Position numbers and translations under genes: made by a program. A stretch of DNA of 50,786 nt from Desulfobulbaceae bacterium. GTDB lineage: Bacteria > Desulfobacterota > Desulfobulbia > Desulfobulbales > Desulfocapsaceae. Each line of letters starts with the position of its first letter. Positions within the stretch are counted from its first letter, which is position 1. The DNA lies in the NCBI GenBank assembly GCA_031287565.1, contig JAITSS010000061.1:1-50786 (forward strand). Reading direction: 5' to 3'. Below the pieces are notes generated by a model, which searched no databases, was not told the DNA's origin, and saw nothing but the letters and a program-made list of their open reading frames with translations. This document shows positions 34,428-42,303 of this stretch, one piece after another.

Positions 34428-35321
34428 TTATTTGCCGCCGAAATGGAACCAAGCCGACCGCACCGTGTTTTTCATCAGCATGGTGATGGTCATCGGGCCG
34501 ACGCCGCCGGGAACCGGAGTAATCTTGCCAGCGATTTCCTTGGCCTTGTCGTAATCGACATCGCCTTTCAGAATAGCTTTGCCCTTGTCGGTCATGCCGA
34601 CGCGGTTGACGCCGACATCAATGACGGTGGCGCCGGGTTTGATCCACTCAGGTTTGACCAGATCAGGCACGCCGGCGGCGACAATCAGAATGTCGGCTCG
34701 CTTGCAATGACCGGCCAAATCTTTGGTGCGGGTGTGGACAATGGTCACAGTGCTATTCGCGCCTTGGCCTTTCTGCGCCATCATCATGGCAATCGGCTTG
34801 CCGACGATATTCGAGCGGCCAACCACCACCACTTCCGCGCCGGAGGTTTCGGTGCCGGAACGGACAATCAGTTCCTGGATACCGGCGGGCGTGCAGGGCG
34901 GATATAGCACTTCCTTGCCGCCGATCATCAAACGACCGACATTGACCGGGTGGAAGCCATCGACATCCTTATCGGGATTGATGGCGTTCAGCACCTTTTT
35001 CTCGTCAATATGTTTGGGGAGCGGCAACTGCACCAGAATGCCGTGAATCTCCGGATTCTTGTTGTATTTTTCAATCAGGGCCAGAAGATCGGCCTCGGAA
35101 ATATCCGCCGGTTGGCTGTCCTGCACTTCATGGAAACCGAGGCTCTCGGCGGTGCGGATTTTCAGGGTGACGTAGCTGATCGAAGCCGGATTTTCACCAA
35201 TCAGAATCGTGACCAGACCAGGCACCTTGCCGTATTTGGCCTTCATCTCGGCGACTTCGCCTTTCAGCTCAGCCAGGATGGTTTCGCGTATCTGGGTGCC
35301 GCTGATAATTTCTGCTGTCAT
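34428..35321 (-). CDS. folD: Bifunctional methylene-THF dehydrogenase/methenyl-THF cyclohydrolase
   Basis: 297 residues. Catalytic Tyr50 and Lys54 in SYVTLKIR, QLPLPKHID, PDKDVDGFHPVNVGRL and the NADP site GRSNIVGKP are all present. Interconverts methylene-, methenyl- and formyl-tetrahydrofolate. Downstream of fhs on the same strand, so the two supply the methyl branch of C1 metabolism (formate to methylene-THF). Confidence 0.97.
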   Translation of the reverse strand: MTAEIISGTQIRETILAELKGEVAEMKAKYGKVPGLVTILIGENPASISYVTLKIRTAESLGFHEVQDSQPADISEADLLALIEKYNKNPEIHGILVQLPLPKHIDEKKVLNAINPDKDVDGFHPVNVGRLMIGGKEVLYPPCTPAGIQELIVRSGTETSGAEVVVVGRSNIVGKPIAMMMAQKGQGANSTVTIVHTRTKDLAGHCKRADILIVAAGVPDLVKPEWIKPGATVIDVGVNRVGMTDKGKAILKGDVDYDKAKEIAGKITPVPGGVGPMTITMLMKNTVRSAWFHFGGK

Positions 35322-35399
35322 GCCTTCCTCTCTTGGACTGGGGCGACGGCATGAACCGCCGCCCTGAGCGCGAAATACAAGCGCGATAAACGACCCGCC

Positions 35400-35425
35400 A
35401 CCAAAAAAAGGGGCGACGGGCGTCG
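35400..35425 (-). terminator. Possible terminator between fhs and folD
   Basis: Minus strand: a short CGAC/GTCG stem just past the fhs stop followed by a T7 run (35402-35408). The stem is short, so read-through into folD is likely. Confidence 0.35.
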
Positions 35426-35433
35426 GTTATGGA

Positions 35434-37209
35434 TCAGAATACGCCCTGCACCTTGCCGGTCTTGACATCAACGTCAACACGACGGAAGGCCGGGTTGGAG
35501 CTGGTGCCTGGCATCAGGGTGATCGCGCCAGCGACTGGCACGATGAAGCCAGCGCCGCCGTAGGTCAGAACCTCGCGCACAAACAGACGCCAGCCTTTCG
35601 GCACGCCTTTCAGGTTGGGATTGTCGGACAGCGACAGATGGGTTTTCACCATGCACAGGCCCATTTTCGCCGAGACCGGATCTTTTTGCAGACGGTCGAT
35701 GGCGGCATCGGCGGCGGCGGAATAATCAACGCCGTCGGCGCCGTACACCGTGGTGGCGATTTTCTCGATGCGGGTTTTGATTGGTTCGTCCAGCTCGTAG
35801 AGGAATTTGAAGTTGTTCTTCTCCTCGCAGGCGGCAATAACCGTTTCGGCGAATTCAATTGCGCCGTCGCCGCCTTTTTCCCAATGCTTCGAGACCGCGA
35901 CTTTGGCGCCGACCGCTTCAGCCCGCTCGCGAACCTTGGCGATTTCCGCCGGGGTATCGGTGTAGAAGGCGTTAATGCAGACAACCGGGCTGATGCCGGC
36001 TTTCCGCACGGTATTGATGTGGTGAATCAGGTTGTCGCAACCTTTCTCAACCTGGGCGACATTCTCCTCGCTGTATTCTTTCGGCATCGCTTTGCCAGGA
36101 ACCGGCACCGGCGCGCCGCCGTGGCATTTGAGGGCGCGGATGGTGGCGACGATGACCGCGCAATCGGGAACCAAACCGCTGTAGCGGCATTTCAGGTTCC
36201 AGAATTTTTCAAAACCGATGTCAGCGGCGAAGCCGGACTCGGTCACATGATAATCAGACAATTTCAAACCAATCTGATCGGCGATGATCGAACTCTGGCC
36301 GATGGCGATATTGGCGAACGGCCCGGCGTGGACGATGACCGGCTGACCTTCGATGGTCTGCATCAGGCTGGGTTTCAGGGCGTCAACCATCCAGGCGGTC
36401 ATGGCGCCGGCGACCTGCAAATCTTCGGTCGTTACCGGTTTGCCCTTCTTGGTGTAGGCGACAACAATCTTGCCCATGCGCTCGCGCATATCTTTCAGGC
36501 TGGTGGCGACCGCGAGAATGGCCATGACTTCCGAGGAAACGGCGATGCCGAACTTGGATTTCATCATGAAACCATCGGTTTTGCCGTTAACGCCGTCGAT
36601 GCCGATGATGATGTTGCGCAGGGCCTGGCAGGCGAAATCCATAATGAAGCCCATCTCGACTTTGGTCGGGTCGATATCAATGCGTTTCATGCCGGAAAGG
36701 CGCTCAAGCTGCTCGTCGTCGTAGTTGCGCTCATGCTGTAAGCGGGAGGTCAGGGCGACCATCGCCAGGTTATGGGCGTTCATGATGGCATTGATGTCGC
36801 CGGTGAAACCCAGAGAGAACGGGGTCAGCGGGATGCACTGGGCCAGGCCGCCGCCGGCGGCGGAGCCTTTAATATTCATGGTCGGGCCGCCGGACGGCTG
36901 ACGGATGGCCGCGCTGACCTTCTTGCCCAGCTTGCCCAAACCTTCGACTAAGCCCATGGTCGAAGTGGATTTGCCTTCGCCCAACGGTGTCGGGGTGATG
37001 GCGGTGACATCAACATACTTGCCGTTCGGTTTGTCTTTGAGGCGGGCGAGAACCTTCTGAAAATCAATTTTGCCAATGTAATGCCCCTGCGGCAGCAGCT
37101 CTTCCTTGGTCAAACCCAGCTTTTCGCCGATCTCATAAATGGTCAGCATCCGGGTTTCCGCTTCTTCGGCGATCTCCCAATCTTTGTGTTTCGTTGGATC
37201 CAGTGCCAT
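35434..37209 (-). CDS. fhs: Formate-tetrahydrofolate ligase
   Basis: 591 residues. P-loop-like [12 protein letters not shown] (about 69-80), [13 protein letters not shown]-type [17 protein letters not shown] region, [19 protein letters not shown] near the C-terminus. Activates formate with ATP to 10-formyl-THF. In anaerobes this is the entry of the methyl branch of the Wood-Ljungdahl pathway, or works in purine/glycine metabolism. The start is supported by GAGAGGAAG upstream. Confidence 0.97.
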   Translation of the reverse strand: MALDPTKHKDWEIAEEAETRMLTIYEIGEKLGLTKEELLPQGHYIGKIDFQKVLARLKDKPNGKYVDVTAITPTPLGEGKSTSTMGLVEGLGKLGKKVSAAIRQPSGGPTMNIKGSAAGGGLAQCIPLTPFSLGFTGDINAIMNAHNLAMVALTSRLQHERNYDDEQLERLSGMKRIDIDPTKVEMGFIMDFACQALRNIIIGIDGVNGKTDGFMMKSKFGIAVSSEVMAILAVATSLKDMRERMGKIVVAYTKKGKPVTTEDLQVAGAMTAWMVDALKPSLMQTIEGQPVIVHAGPFANIAIGQSSIIADQIGLKLSDYHVTESGFAADIGFEKFWNLKCRYSGLVPDCAVIVATIRALKCHGGAPVPVPGKAMPKEYSEENVAQVEKGCDNLIHHINTVRKAGISPVVCINAFYTDTPAEIAKVRERAEAVGAKVAVSKHWEKGGDGAIEFAETVIAACEEKNNFKFLYELDEPIKTRIEKIATTVYGADGVDYSAAADAAIDRLQKDPVSAKMGLCMVKTHLSLSDNPNLKGVPKGWRLFVREVLTYGGAGFIVPVAGAITLMPGTSSNPAFRRVDVDVKTGKVQGVF

Positions 37210-37705
37210 GGCAGTTTCTTCCTCTCTGGAGTTTCAAATTTGACGACACCCGCCGGGTTTGGGCGAAGCGTCATCACGTTGGACATCCCCGGCAAAAGGG
37301 GTATCATCGGCAAAAAAATCGGTGACGGACTCGGCGGGCAAGCTACACGAACAAATCTTGTTCCCGCAAGTGTTTTCTGTGAAATTTCTTTCGCCGTAGC
37401 ATCTTTTTTCGCGGCCATTATCCTGCCATATAAAAAGCGCTGAATGCGCCGCTTGGCGAGGCTGTTTCGCGTGTGGACGTGTCGGGTGGCGGCTATTATG
37501 TATAGTGGTCAGGAAGACGGTGGGCTGGGCTGGTGGACGTTCGCGGGAAAACCGCTGCCGGGTCGGCGTCTCGTCTTCCTGAAGAGGGGGAAGGAGGACG
37601 AGACGTCGCCCGGCAACAGTTTATCGAAAATTTATTGCAATAACCGTACCATTTACGCGAATCAGCCGGGCGAAAGCGTCGCGGCCAAATTTTTGAGAAG
37701 AGAAT
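37210..37705. other. Divergent intergenic region with ispH leader
   Basis: About 496 bases between fhs (leftward) and ispH (rightward). Contains a possible -10 box TATTAT at 37494-37499 (no good -35) and the structured segment described separately at 37509-37604. No small protein is convincing; open frames here lack ribosome sites. Confidence 0.4.
37509..37604 (+). promoter_or_regulatory. Mutually exclusive hairpins in the ispH leader
   Basis: Segment B (37568-37582, containing GTCTTCCTGA) can pair perfectly with upstream A (TCAGGAAGAC, 37509-37518) or, over 13 bp with one G-T pair, with downstream C (AGGAGGACGAGAC, 37592-37604). This is the geometry of an RNA switch, but no T-run follows hairpin BC and no known riboswitch class is recognised. 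Confidence 0.35.
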
Positions 37706-38632
37706 ATGAGCGCATTTTCCATCCTGCTGGCTTCGCCGCGCGGCTTTTGCGCCGGTGTGGTGCGGGCCATCGTCACGGTGCGGCTCTGCCTGCAAGAACA
37801 CGGCGCTCCGGCCTTTGTGCTGCATGAAATCGTCCATAATCGCCACGTTTTGAGCGAACTGGAATCGCTGGGCGCGGCCTTTGTCGGTTCGCTCGCCGAA
37901 ATACCGCCGCGCGGTCTTTGTATTTTCAGCGCCCACGGCGTGCCGAAGAGCACGGAAATGCAGGCGAAAAAGCTGGGTTTGCACACCATCGACGCCACCT
38001 GTCCGCTGGTTGCCAGCGTGCATCGCATGGTCGAAAAATACCATCGTGAGGGCTATGATATTATCATCATTGGTCATCGCCACCATCCGGAGGTGGAAGG
38101 CGCGGCCGGGCGCGTGGACGACCGTGTCCATGTAGTGTCCAACGAGGAAGAGGCGGAAAACGTCGCGGTGCAAAACCCCGGCAAGGTGGCCTGCGTCACC
38201 CAGACCACGCTCAGCCATGAAGAAATTTCCGGCATTCGCGGAATTTTACGCCGCCGTTTTCCGGAACTGCATGGACAAGAATCAAATATCTGTTTCGCCA
38301 CGCAAAACCGTCAGGACGCCGTGCGGCTCCTGGCCCGCCAGTGTGACTGCATCTATGTGGTCGGTTCAAAAAACAGCTCGAATTCCAACAGGTTACGGGA
38401 GGTCGCGAAAAATTCCGGCATTTCGGCCTATTTAATCGACGATTACCGCGACATCGACCTGACCCAAATCGCGGGGACGCGAAATGTTGGCGTCACCGCC
38501 GGCGCTTCAGCGCCAGAGCGCCTGGTGGAAGAAGTGGTGCGCTTTCTTCAAGCCCATGGCGGCGGCGAAGCGCGAGGCATGGATGGCGTGGAAGAAAAAG
38601 TGTGTTTTCAACCGGCGCGACTGCATGATTGA
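37706..38632 (+). CDS. ispH: 4-hydroxy-3-methylbut-2-enyl diphosphate reductase
   Basis: 308 residues, with AGAAGAG before the ATG. Three cluster cysteines at 15 (GFCAGV), 99 (DATCPLV) and 196 (CFATQNRQ), the E. coli spacing; VGSKNSSNSNRL and GVTAGASAPE complete the signature. Iron-sulfur enzyme making IPP and DMAPP, the last step of the MEP isoprenoid pathway. Converges with leftward genes at its end. Confidence 0.97.
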   Translation: MSAFSILLASPRGFCAGVVRAIVTVRLCLQEHGAPAFVLHEIVHNRHVLSELESLGAAFVGSLAEIPPRGLCIFSAHGVPKSTEMQAKKLGLHTIDATCPLVASVHRMVEKYHREGYDIIIIGHRHHPEVEGAAGRVDDRVHVVSNEEEAENVAVQNPGKVACVTQTTLSHEEISGIRGILRRRFPELHGQESNICFATQNRQDAVRLLARQCDCIYVVGSKNSSNSNRLREVAKNSGISAYLIDDYRDIDLTQIAGTRNVGVTAGASAPERLVEEVVRFLQAHGGGEARGMDGVEEKVCFQPARLHD

Positions 38633-38637
38633 AAGCG

Positions 38638-38872
38638 TCAGGCCGTAATCAATGCACTCAACTCCGGCGCGGTCATGGTCGGCGTGAATTGCACATCGTT
38701 GTAAACCGCGACTCCATGGATATGAAATGGGTCATCGGCTAACAGGTTTTCAATTTCCCGCCGAGAATTGCCTTTCGCCACAATGACGCCGCCAGCGCGC
38801 GGCTCTTGGGGCCGGAAAAAAGGAGCGCGCTGCGGGCGTAATGACGCGACAGAAAATGATAAAACCCCAGCT
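38638..38872 (-). pseudogene. YciI-family protein remnant
   Basis: Reading leftwards from 38872: HFLSRHYARSALLFSGP in one frame, then, after a one-base shift within TTGGGGCC (38806-38812), QEPRAGGVIVAKGNSRRE, IENLLADDPFHIHGVAVYND and VQFTPTMTAPELSALITA to a TGA at 38640-38638. This is the usual YciI pattern (FLLSGPQEPR.GGVILA.G.SREE......DPF...G.A.Y....FTP). No start codon or first 20-30 residues can be found, so it is 5'-truncated and frameshifted. It directly follows the thioesterase stop. Confidence 0.7.
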
Positions 38873-39378
38873 TATTTCGGGAAGCCGCGCCATAGCGCGA
38901 TGGTTTTCTCATCAATTTCCACCGGCTTTTTGCTGTTCGCCGCGACCGCGCAGTGTTGGGTATAGCCGAGGCAGGCGATTTCGCCGTCCGCCGCCCTGGT
39001 GATGAGATAATCGAAGCGCACTTTGACCAGGCCGATCTCGGTCGGGCGGGTGTGGATGTACATCAGATCGTCGTAATGCAGTGGCGTGTGGTAGCTGAGT
39101 TCGGTTTTGATGATTGGGTAGATGTGGCCATCTTCCTCTACCTGTTTGTATGGATAATCGGCGTCACGCATCAGAGAGGCCCGGCCGAACTCGAAATAAC
39201 GCAGATAGTTGGCGTGGTACACCACCTGCGAGCGGTCGGTATCGACGTAGAGAACGCGCATGGCCGAACGATGCCAGATCAAACCGCTGGTTCGGTCGCG
39301 GACGAACAGCGCTGCGGGCGGGTCGGCCTGCGGCGGTTTCGTTTGGAGCGGTTCTGGCAGAAACGGTTTTGGTCGCAT
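38872..39378 (-). CDS. Acyl-CoA thioesterase, 4HBT family (YbgC/FadM-like)
   Basis: 168 residues. Hotdog-fold signature YVDTDRSQVVYHANYLRYFE (44-63) with the catalytic Asp of the 4HBT family; later PIIKTELSYHTPLHYDDL and HTRPTEIGLVKVRFDY. The first 38 residues are Pro-rich and may be leader; an ATG at codon 40 would give a standard-length enzyme. Hydrolyses acyl-CoA or acyl-ACP. It abuts the ketoacyl synthase stop directly, so the two are one operon. Confidence 0.88.
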   Translation of the reverse strand: MRPKPFLPEPLQTKPPQADPPAALFVRDRTSGLIWHRSAMRVLYVDTDRSQVVYHANYLRYFEFGRASLMRDADYPYKQVEEDGHIYPIIKTELSYHTPLHYDDLMYIHTRPTEIGLVKVRFDYLITRAADGEIACLGYTQHCAVAANSKKPVEIDEKTIALWRGFPK

Positions 39379-40644
39379 TCACATTCCCTTGAAAACAAGA
39401 CAGCAGTTGGTGCCGCCAAAACCGAATGAATTGGACAGGACAAATTCATGGGCGTGGCGGCGGGCTTGATTCGGGACGACATCCAAGTCGGCGAGCGCCG
39501 GGTCGGCCAAGTGGTTGACTGTGGGCAACACCAAGCCCCGGCGCATTGATTCTATGGCCAGCGCCGCTTCAATCGCCGCCGAAGCGCCCAGCGAATGCCC
39601 GACCTGGGATTTATTCGCGGAAATGGGCAGGCGCGGCAGCCTTGCACCGAATACCTGGCGCAGACAATCGGCTTCAGCGCCGTCGCCGGCCTTGGTCGAG
39701 GTGCCGTGGGCGTTCACCGCGCCAATGTCTTCGGGGGACAGCGCCGCGTCGGTGATCGCCTGCCGCATTGCCTGGCTGACAGTTTGTGGATTTGGCCGCG
39801 TGAAATGATGGGCGTCGGAATTCCAGCCAACGCCCGCGACTTCGGCTTTAGCGGCAAGACCATGCGCTTTGGCCGCGTCCGCCGCCGCCAATACCAGAAC
39901 CGCCGCGCCTTCGGCGAGCACGAAGCCTTTGCGATCGAGGCTGAAGGGCCGCGATGCCTGCGATGGATCGGCATAGGCGCGGTCGTTTTCGCCGACTTTT
40001 ATCGTCGCCAGCATGTTGGCGAATCCCAAAATGATTTCCGGAGTCAGGCAGGTTTCGGCGCCGCCGCACAGGGCGAAATCGCAGTCGCCGGCCTGGATCA
40101 TCTTCGCGCCCAGGGCAATGGCGTGGTTGCCGGAAGCGCAGGCGCCCTGCGGCGAAAAGACCGGCCCGGTAAAACCTAAGAGCATCCCGGCCTTGCCGCC
40201 AGGCAGGTTGGCGCACAGGTTCGGCAAAAGATAGGGGCTGACCTTGAGCGGGCCATGGGCGGTGTACTGTTCCTGGGCGATGCGGTAGGCGTCGCTGCCG
40301 TTCAGAGCTGAACCAATCAGACAGGCTGTGCGCGGGCCGGTGGCGGCGTCGATGACCAGACCGGCGTCATCGAGCGCCTGGCGGCACATTTCCATGGTGA
40401 GAAACACGAAGGCGGCATTCCACATCGCCCGGTCTTTGGCGCTGACATAGGGAAGGGCGGCTGGGTTCCAATCCGCGATTTCGCCGACGACGTTGCTGCG
40501 GGTCGCCACCTGGCAACGACTCAAAGGCCGGAATCCGGCTTCGCCCTGTTCGGCCCGCCGCCAGGTCGCGGCGAAATCCGCGCCCAGGCAGGTTGCCGCC
40601 GCGTAGCCCAAAACGACGACTCTGTGGTTCTCTGGTTGTTTCAT
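39379..40644 (-). CDS. Beta-ketoacyl-ACP synthase (KAS II-like)
   Basis: 421 residues, FabF length. Catalytic Cys169 (GACASGNHA), His313 (NAHGTSTKAGD), Lys345 and His350 (NKSQVGHSLGAS) are all present, with the NSFGFGGTN C-terminal loop. Condenses acyl groups with malonyl-ACP. No fabD, fabG or acpP is adjacent, so it is likely an accessory synthase working with the adjacent thioesterase rather than the housekeeping FabF. Confidence 0.93.
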   Translation of the reverse strand: MKQPENHRVVVLGYAAATCLGADFAATWRRAEQGEAGFRPLSRCQVATRSNVVGEIADWNPAALPYVSAKDRAMWNAAFVFLTMEMCRQALDDAGLVIDAATGPRTACLIGSALNGSDAYRIAQEQYTAHGPLKVSPYLLPNLCANLPGGKAGMLLGFTGPVFSPQGACASGNHAIALGAKMIQAGDCDFALCGGAETCLTPEIILGFANMLATIKVGENDRAYADPSQASRPFSLDRKGFVLAEGAAVLVLAAADAAKAHGLAAKAEVAGVGWNSDAHHFTRPNPQTVSQAMRQAITDAALSPEDIGAVNAHGTSTKAGDGAEADCLRQVFGARLPRLPISANKSQVGHSLGASAAIEAALAIESMRRGLVLPTVNHLADPALADLDVVPNQARRHAHEFVLSNSFGFGGTNCCLVFKGM

Positions 40645-40732
40645 GGCAATCGCGCAAAGAAATGGCGGCGAATCGCCCCGTCATGCCGGAAATCCGCCGC
40701 CGTGGGAAGAGCCGGGTGTCGCAACTGGCGTG

Positions 40733-42004
40733 TCACCAGTAATACAGCGCCTGTTTGCCCAGTTCCTGTTCAATCTCCAGCAGACGGTTGTATTTGGCGA
40801 TGCGCTCGCTGCGGCTGGCTGAACCGGTTTTCAAGACGCCGCTGTCCATGGCCACCGCGAAATCGGCCAGGAAGGTATCCTCGGTTTCGCCAGAGCGGTG
40901 CGAGATGAACGAGCGCCAACCGGCGTCGCGGCACATGCGCACGGCGTCGATGCTCTCCGTCACCGTGCCAATCTGGTTCAGTTTGATGAGCACGCAGTTG
41001 GCGGCTTTTTCGGCGATGCCCCTGGCGATGTATTTGGTGTTGGTGACAAACAAATCGTCGCCGACCACGCCGATTTTGTCGCCGACCTTGGCGGTCAGCG
41101 CCTTGAAACCTTCCCAATCCTCTTCGGCGAAGGGGTCTTCCCAAGTGACGATTGGGTATTTCTTCACCCAAGCCTCGCACATGGCCAACATTTCAGCGCG
41201 GCTTTTCGCGCCGCCGCCGGATTTCTTCAAATCGTAAGCGCCTTTCAAATCGGTGGCGAACGAGCTGGCGGCGCTGTCCAGTGAAATGGCGATGTCTTTC
41301 CCGGCCTGGTATCCGGCCGCCTCAATCGCTTCTAAAATCACATCCATGGCCGCTTCGTTCGAGGGCAGATTCGGCGCGAAACCGCCTTCGTCGCCGACGC
41401 TGGTGGCCAGGCCCCGCGATTTTAGAATTTTTTTCAGATGATGAAAGGTTTCGGCGATTGAACGCAGACCCTCGCTGAAGGTCGGCAGGCCCACCGGTGT
41501 GGCCATGAATTCCTGAAAATCGACGCTGTTGTCGGCGTGCGCCCCGCCGTTGATGATATTCATGGCGGGCACCGGAATGCGCCTGGCCGCCGCGCCGCCC
41601 AGATATTGATAGAGCGGCAGTTTGCAGGATGCTGCCGCTGCCCTGGCGCAGGCCATGGAGACGCCTAAAATGGCGTTCGCGCCCAGCTTCGATTTGTTTT
41701 CTGTGCCGTCCAGCTCAATCATTTTGTTATCAATGGCCGCCTGCTCAATCGCCGTCATGCCGACGACCGCCGGGGCGATCAGATCGTTGACATGGGCCAC
41801 CGCCTTTAAGACGCCCTTGCCGAGATAGCGCTTTTTGTCGCCGTCGCGCAGTTCGATGGCTTCGTTTTCGCCGGTTGAGGCCCCGGACGGCACCGAAGCG
41901 CTGGCGGTCGTGCCGTCACACAGCGTGGCGAAGGCGCGGACGGTGGGATTGCCCCGTGAATCAAGAATTTCCATTGCCCGCACGGCGGTGATTTTCGCGG
42001 CCAT
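40733..42004 (-). CDS. eno: Enolase
   Basis: 423 residues from ATG 42004, which follows GGAGAAAGAC; an in-frame ATG lies four codons upstream. [28 protein letters not shown], catalytic acid/base segments ([42 protein letters not shown]). Converts 2-phosphoglycerate to phosphoenolpyruvate in glycolysis; cytoplasmic. Monocistronic; KAS gene follows 88 bases downstream. Confidence 0.98.
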   Translation of the reverse strand: MAAKITAVRAMEILDSRGNPTVRAFATLCDGTTASASVPSGASTGENEAIELRDGDKKRYLGKGVLKAVAHVNDLIAPAVVGMTAIEQAAIDNKMIELDGTENKSKLGANAILGVSMACARAAAASCKLPLYQYLGGAAARRIPVPAMNIINGGAHADNSVDFQEFMATPVGLPTFSEGLRSIAETFHHLKKILKSRGLATSVGDEGGFAPNLPSNEAAMDVILEAIEAAGYQAGKDIAISLDSAASSFATDLKGAYDLKKSGGGAKSRAEMLAMCEAWVKKYPIVTWEDPFAEEDWEGFKALTAKVGDKIGVVGDDLFVTNTKYIARGIAEKAANCVLIKLNQIGTVTESIDAVRMCRDAGWRSFISHRSGETEDTFLADFAVAMDSGVLKTGSASRSERIAKYNRLLEIEQELGKQALYYW

Positions 42005-42303
42005 GTCTTTCTCCATGATGTTGATATGTGGGGGATGATTCCCCGGCCTCGCGCCCGAACTTCTGCTCGCAACCGCATATTTTACGCCCTATCGCCGCGC
42101 CGGTCAAACGAAGGATGCGCGAGGGCGGGACGGCTGTGGCGCCCCGTTGATGTTCCGTGTTCTCTTCACCCGGCCAGGGCCTATTCCACGCTTTTACGGC
42201 GGACTTTTTTCTGCTACTCTATCGGATTCTTTGCAATTGATTCCGTCTTGCCAGGGCGGCCAACGCCCGCGCGCCTTTCCTTCAGTGTCCAGAACATTTC
42301 ATC
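42005..42303. other. Divergent intergenic region between eno and the glucan synthase gene
   Basis: About 299 bases. The only promoter-like pattern I see rightward is TTTACG and TACTCT with 16-bp spacing near 42190-42220, a weak match. No gene or RNA recognised. Confidence 0.3.

Noticed and set aside
35322-35433. Folate riboswitch between fhs and folD
   Set aside because: Only short GC hairpins are seen; no conserved core could be recognised.
35638-36741. Rightward 367-residue open frame opposite fhs
   Set aside because: Antisense shadow; composition dominated by Gly/Asp/His repeats caused by codon use of fhs.
37444-37827. Rightward 127-residue open frame
   Set aside because: Reads through the structured leader and then out of frame into ispH; Arg-rich with no motif.
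37496-38218. Leftward 240-residue open frame over ispH and its leader
   Set aside because: Overlaps conserved ispH codons and has no ribosome site or motif.
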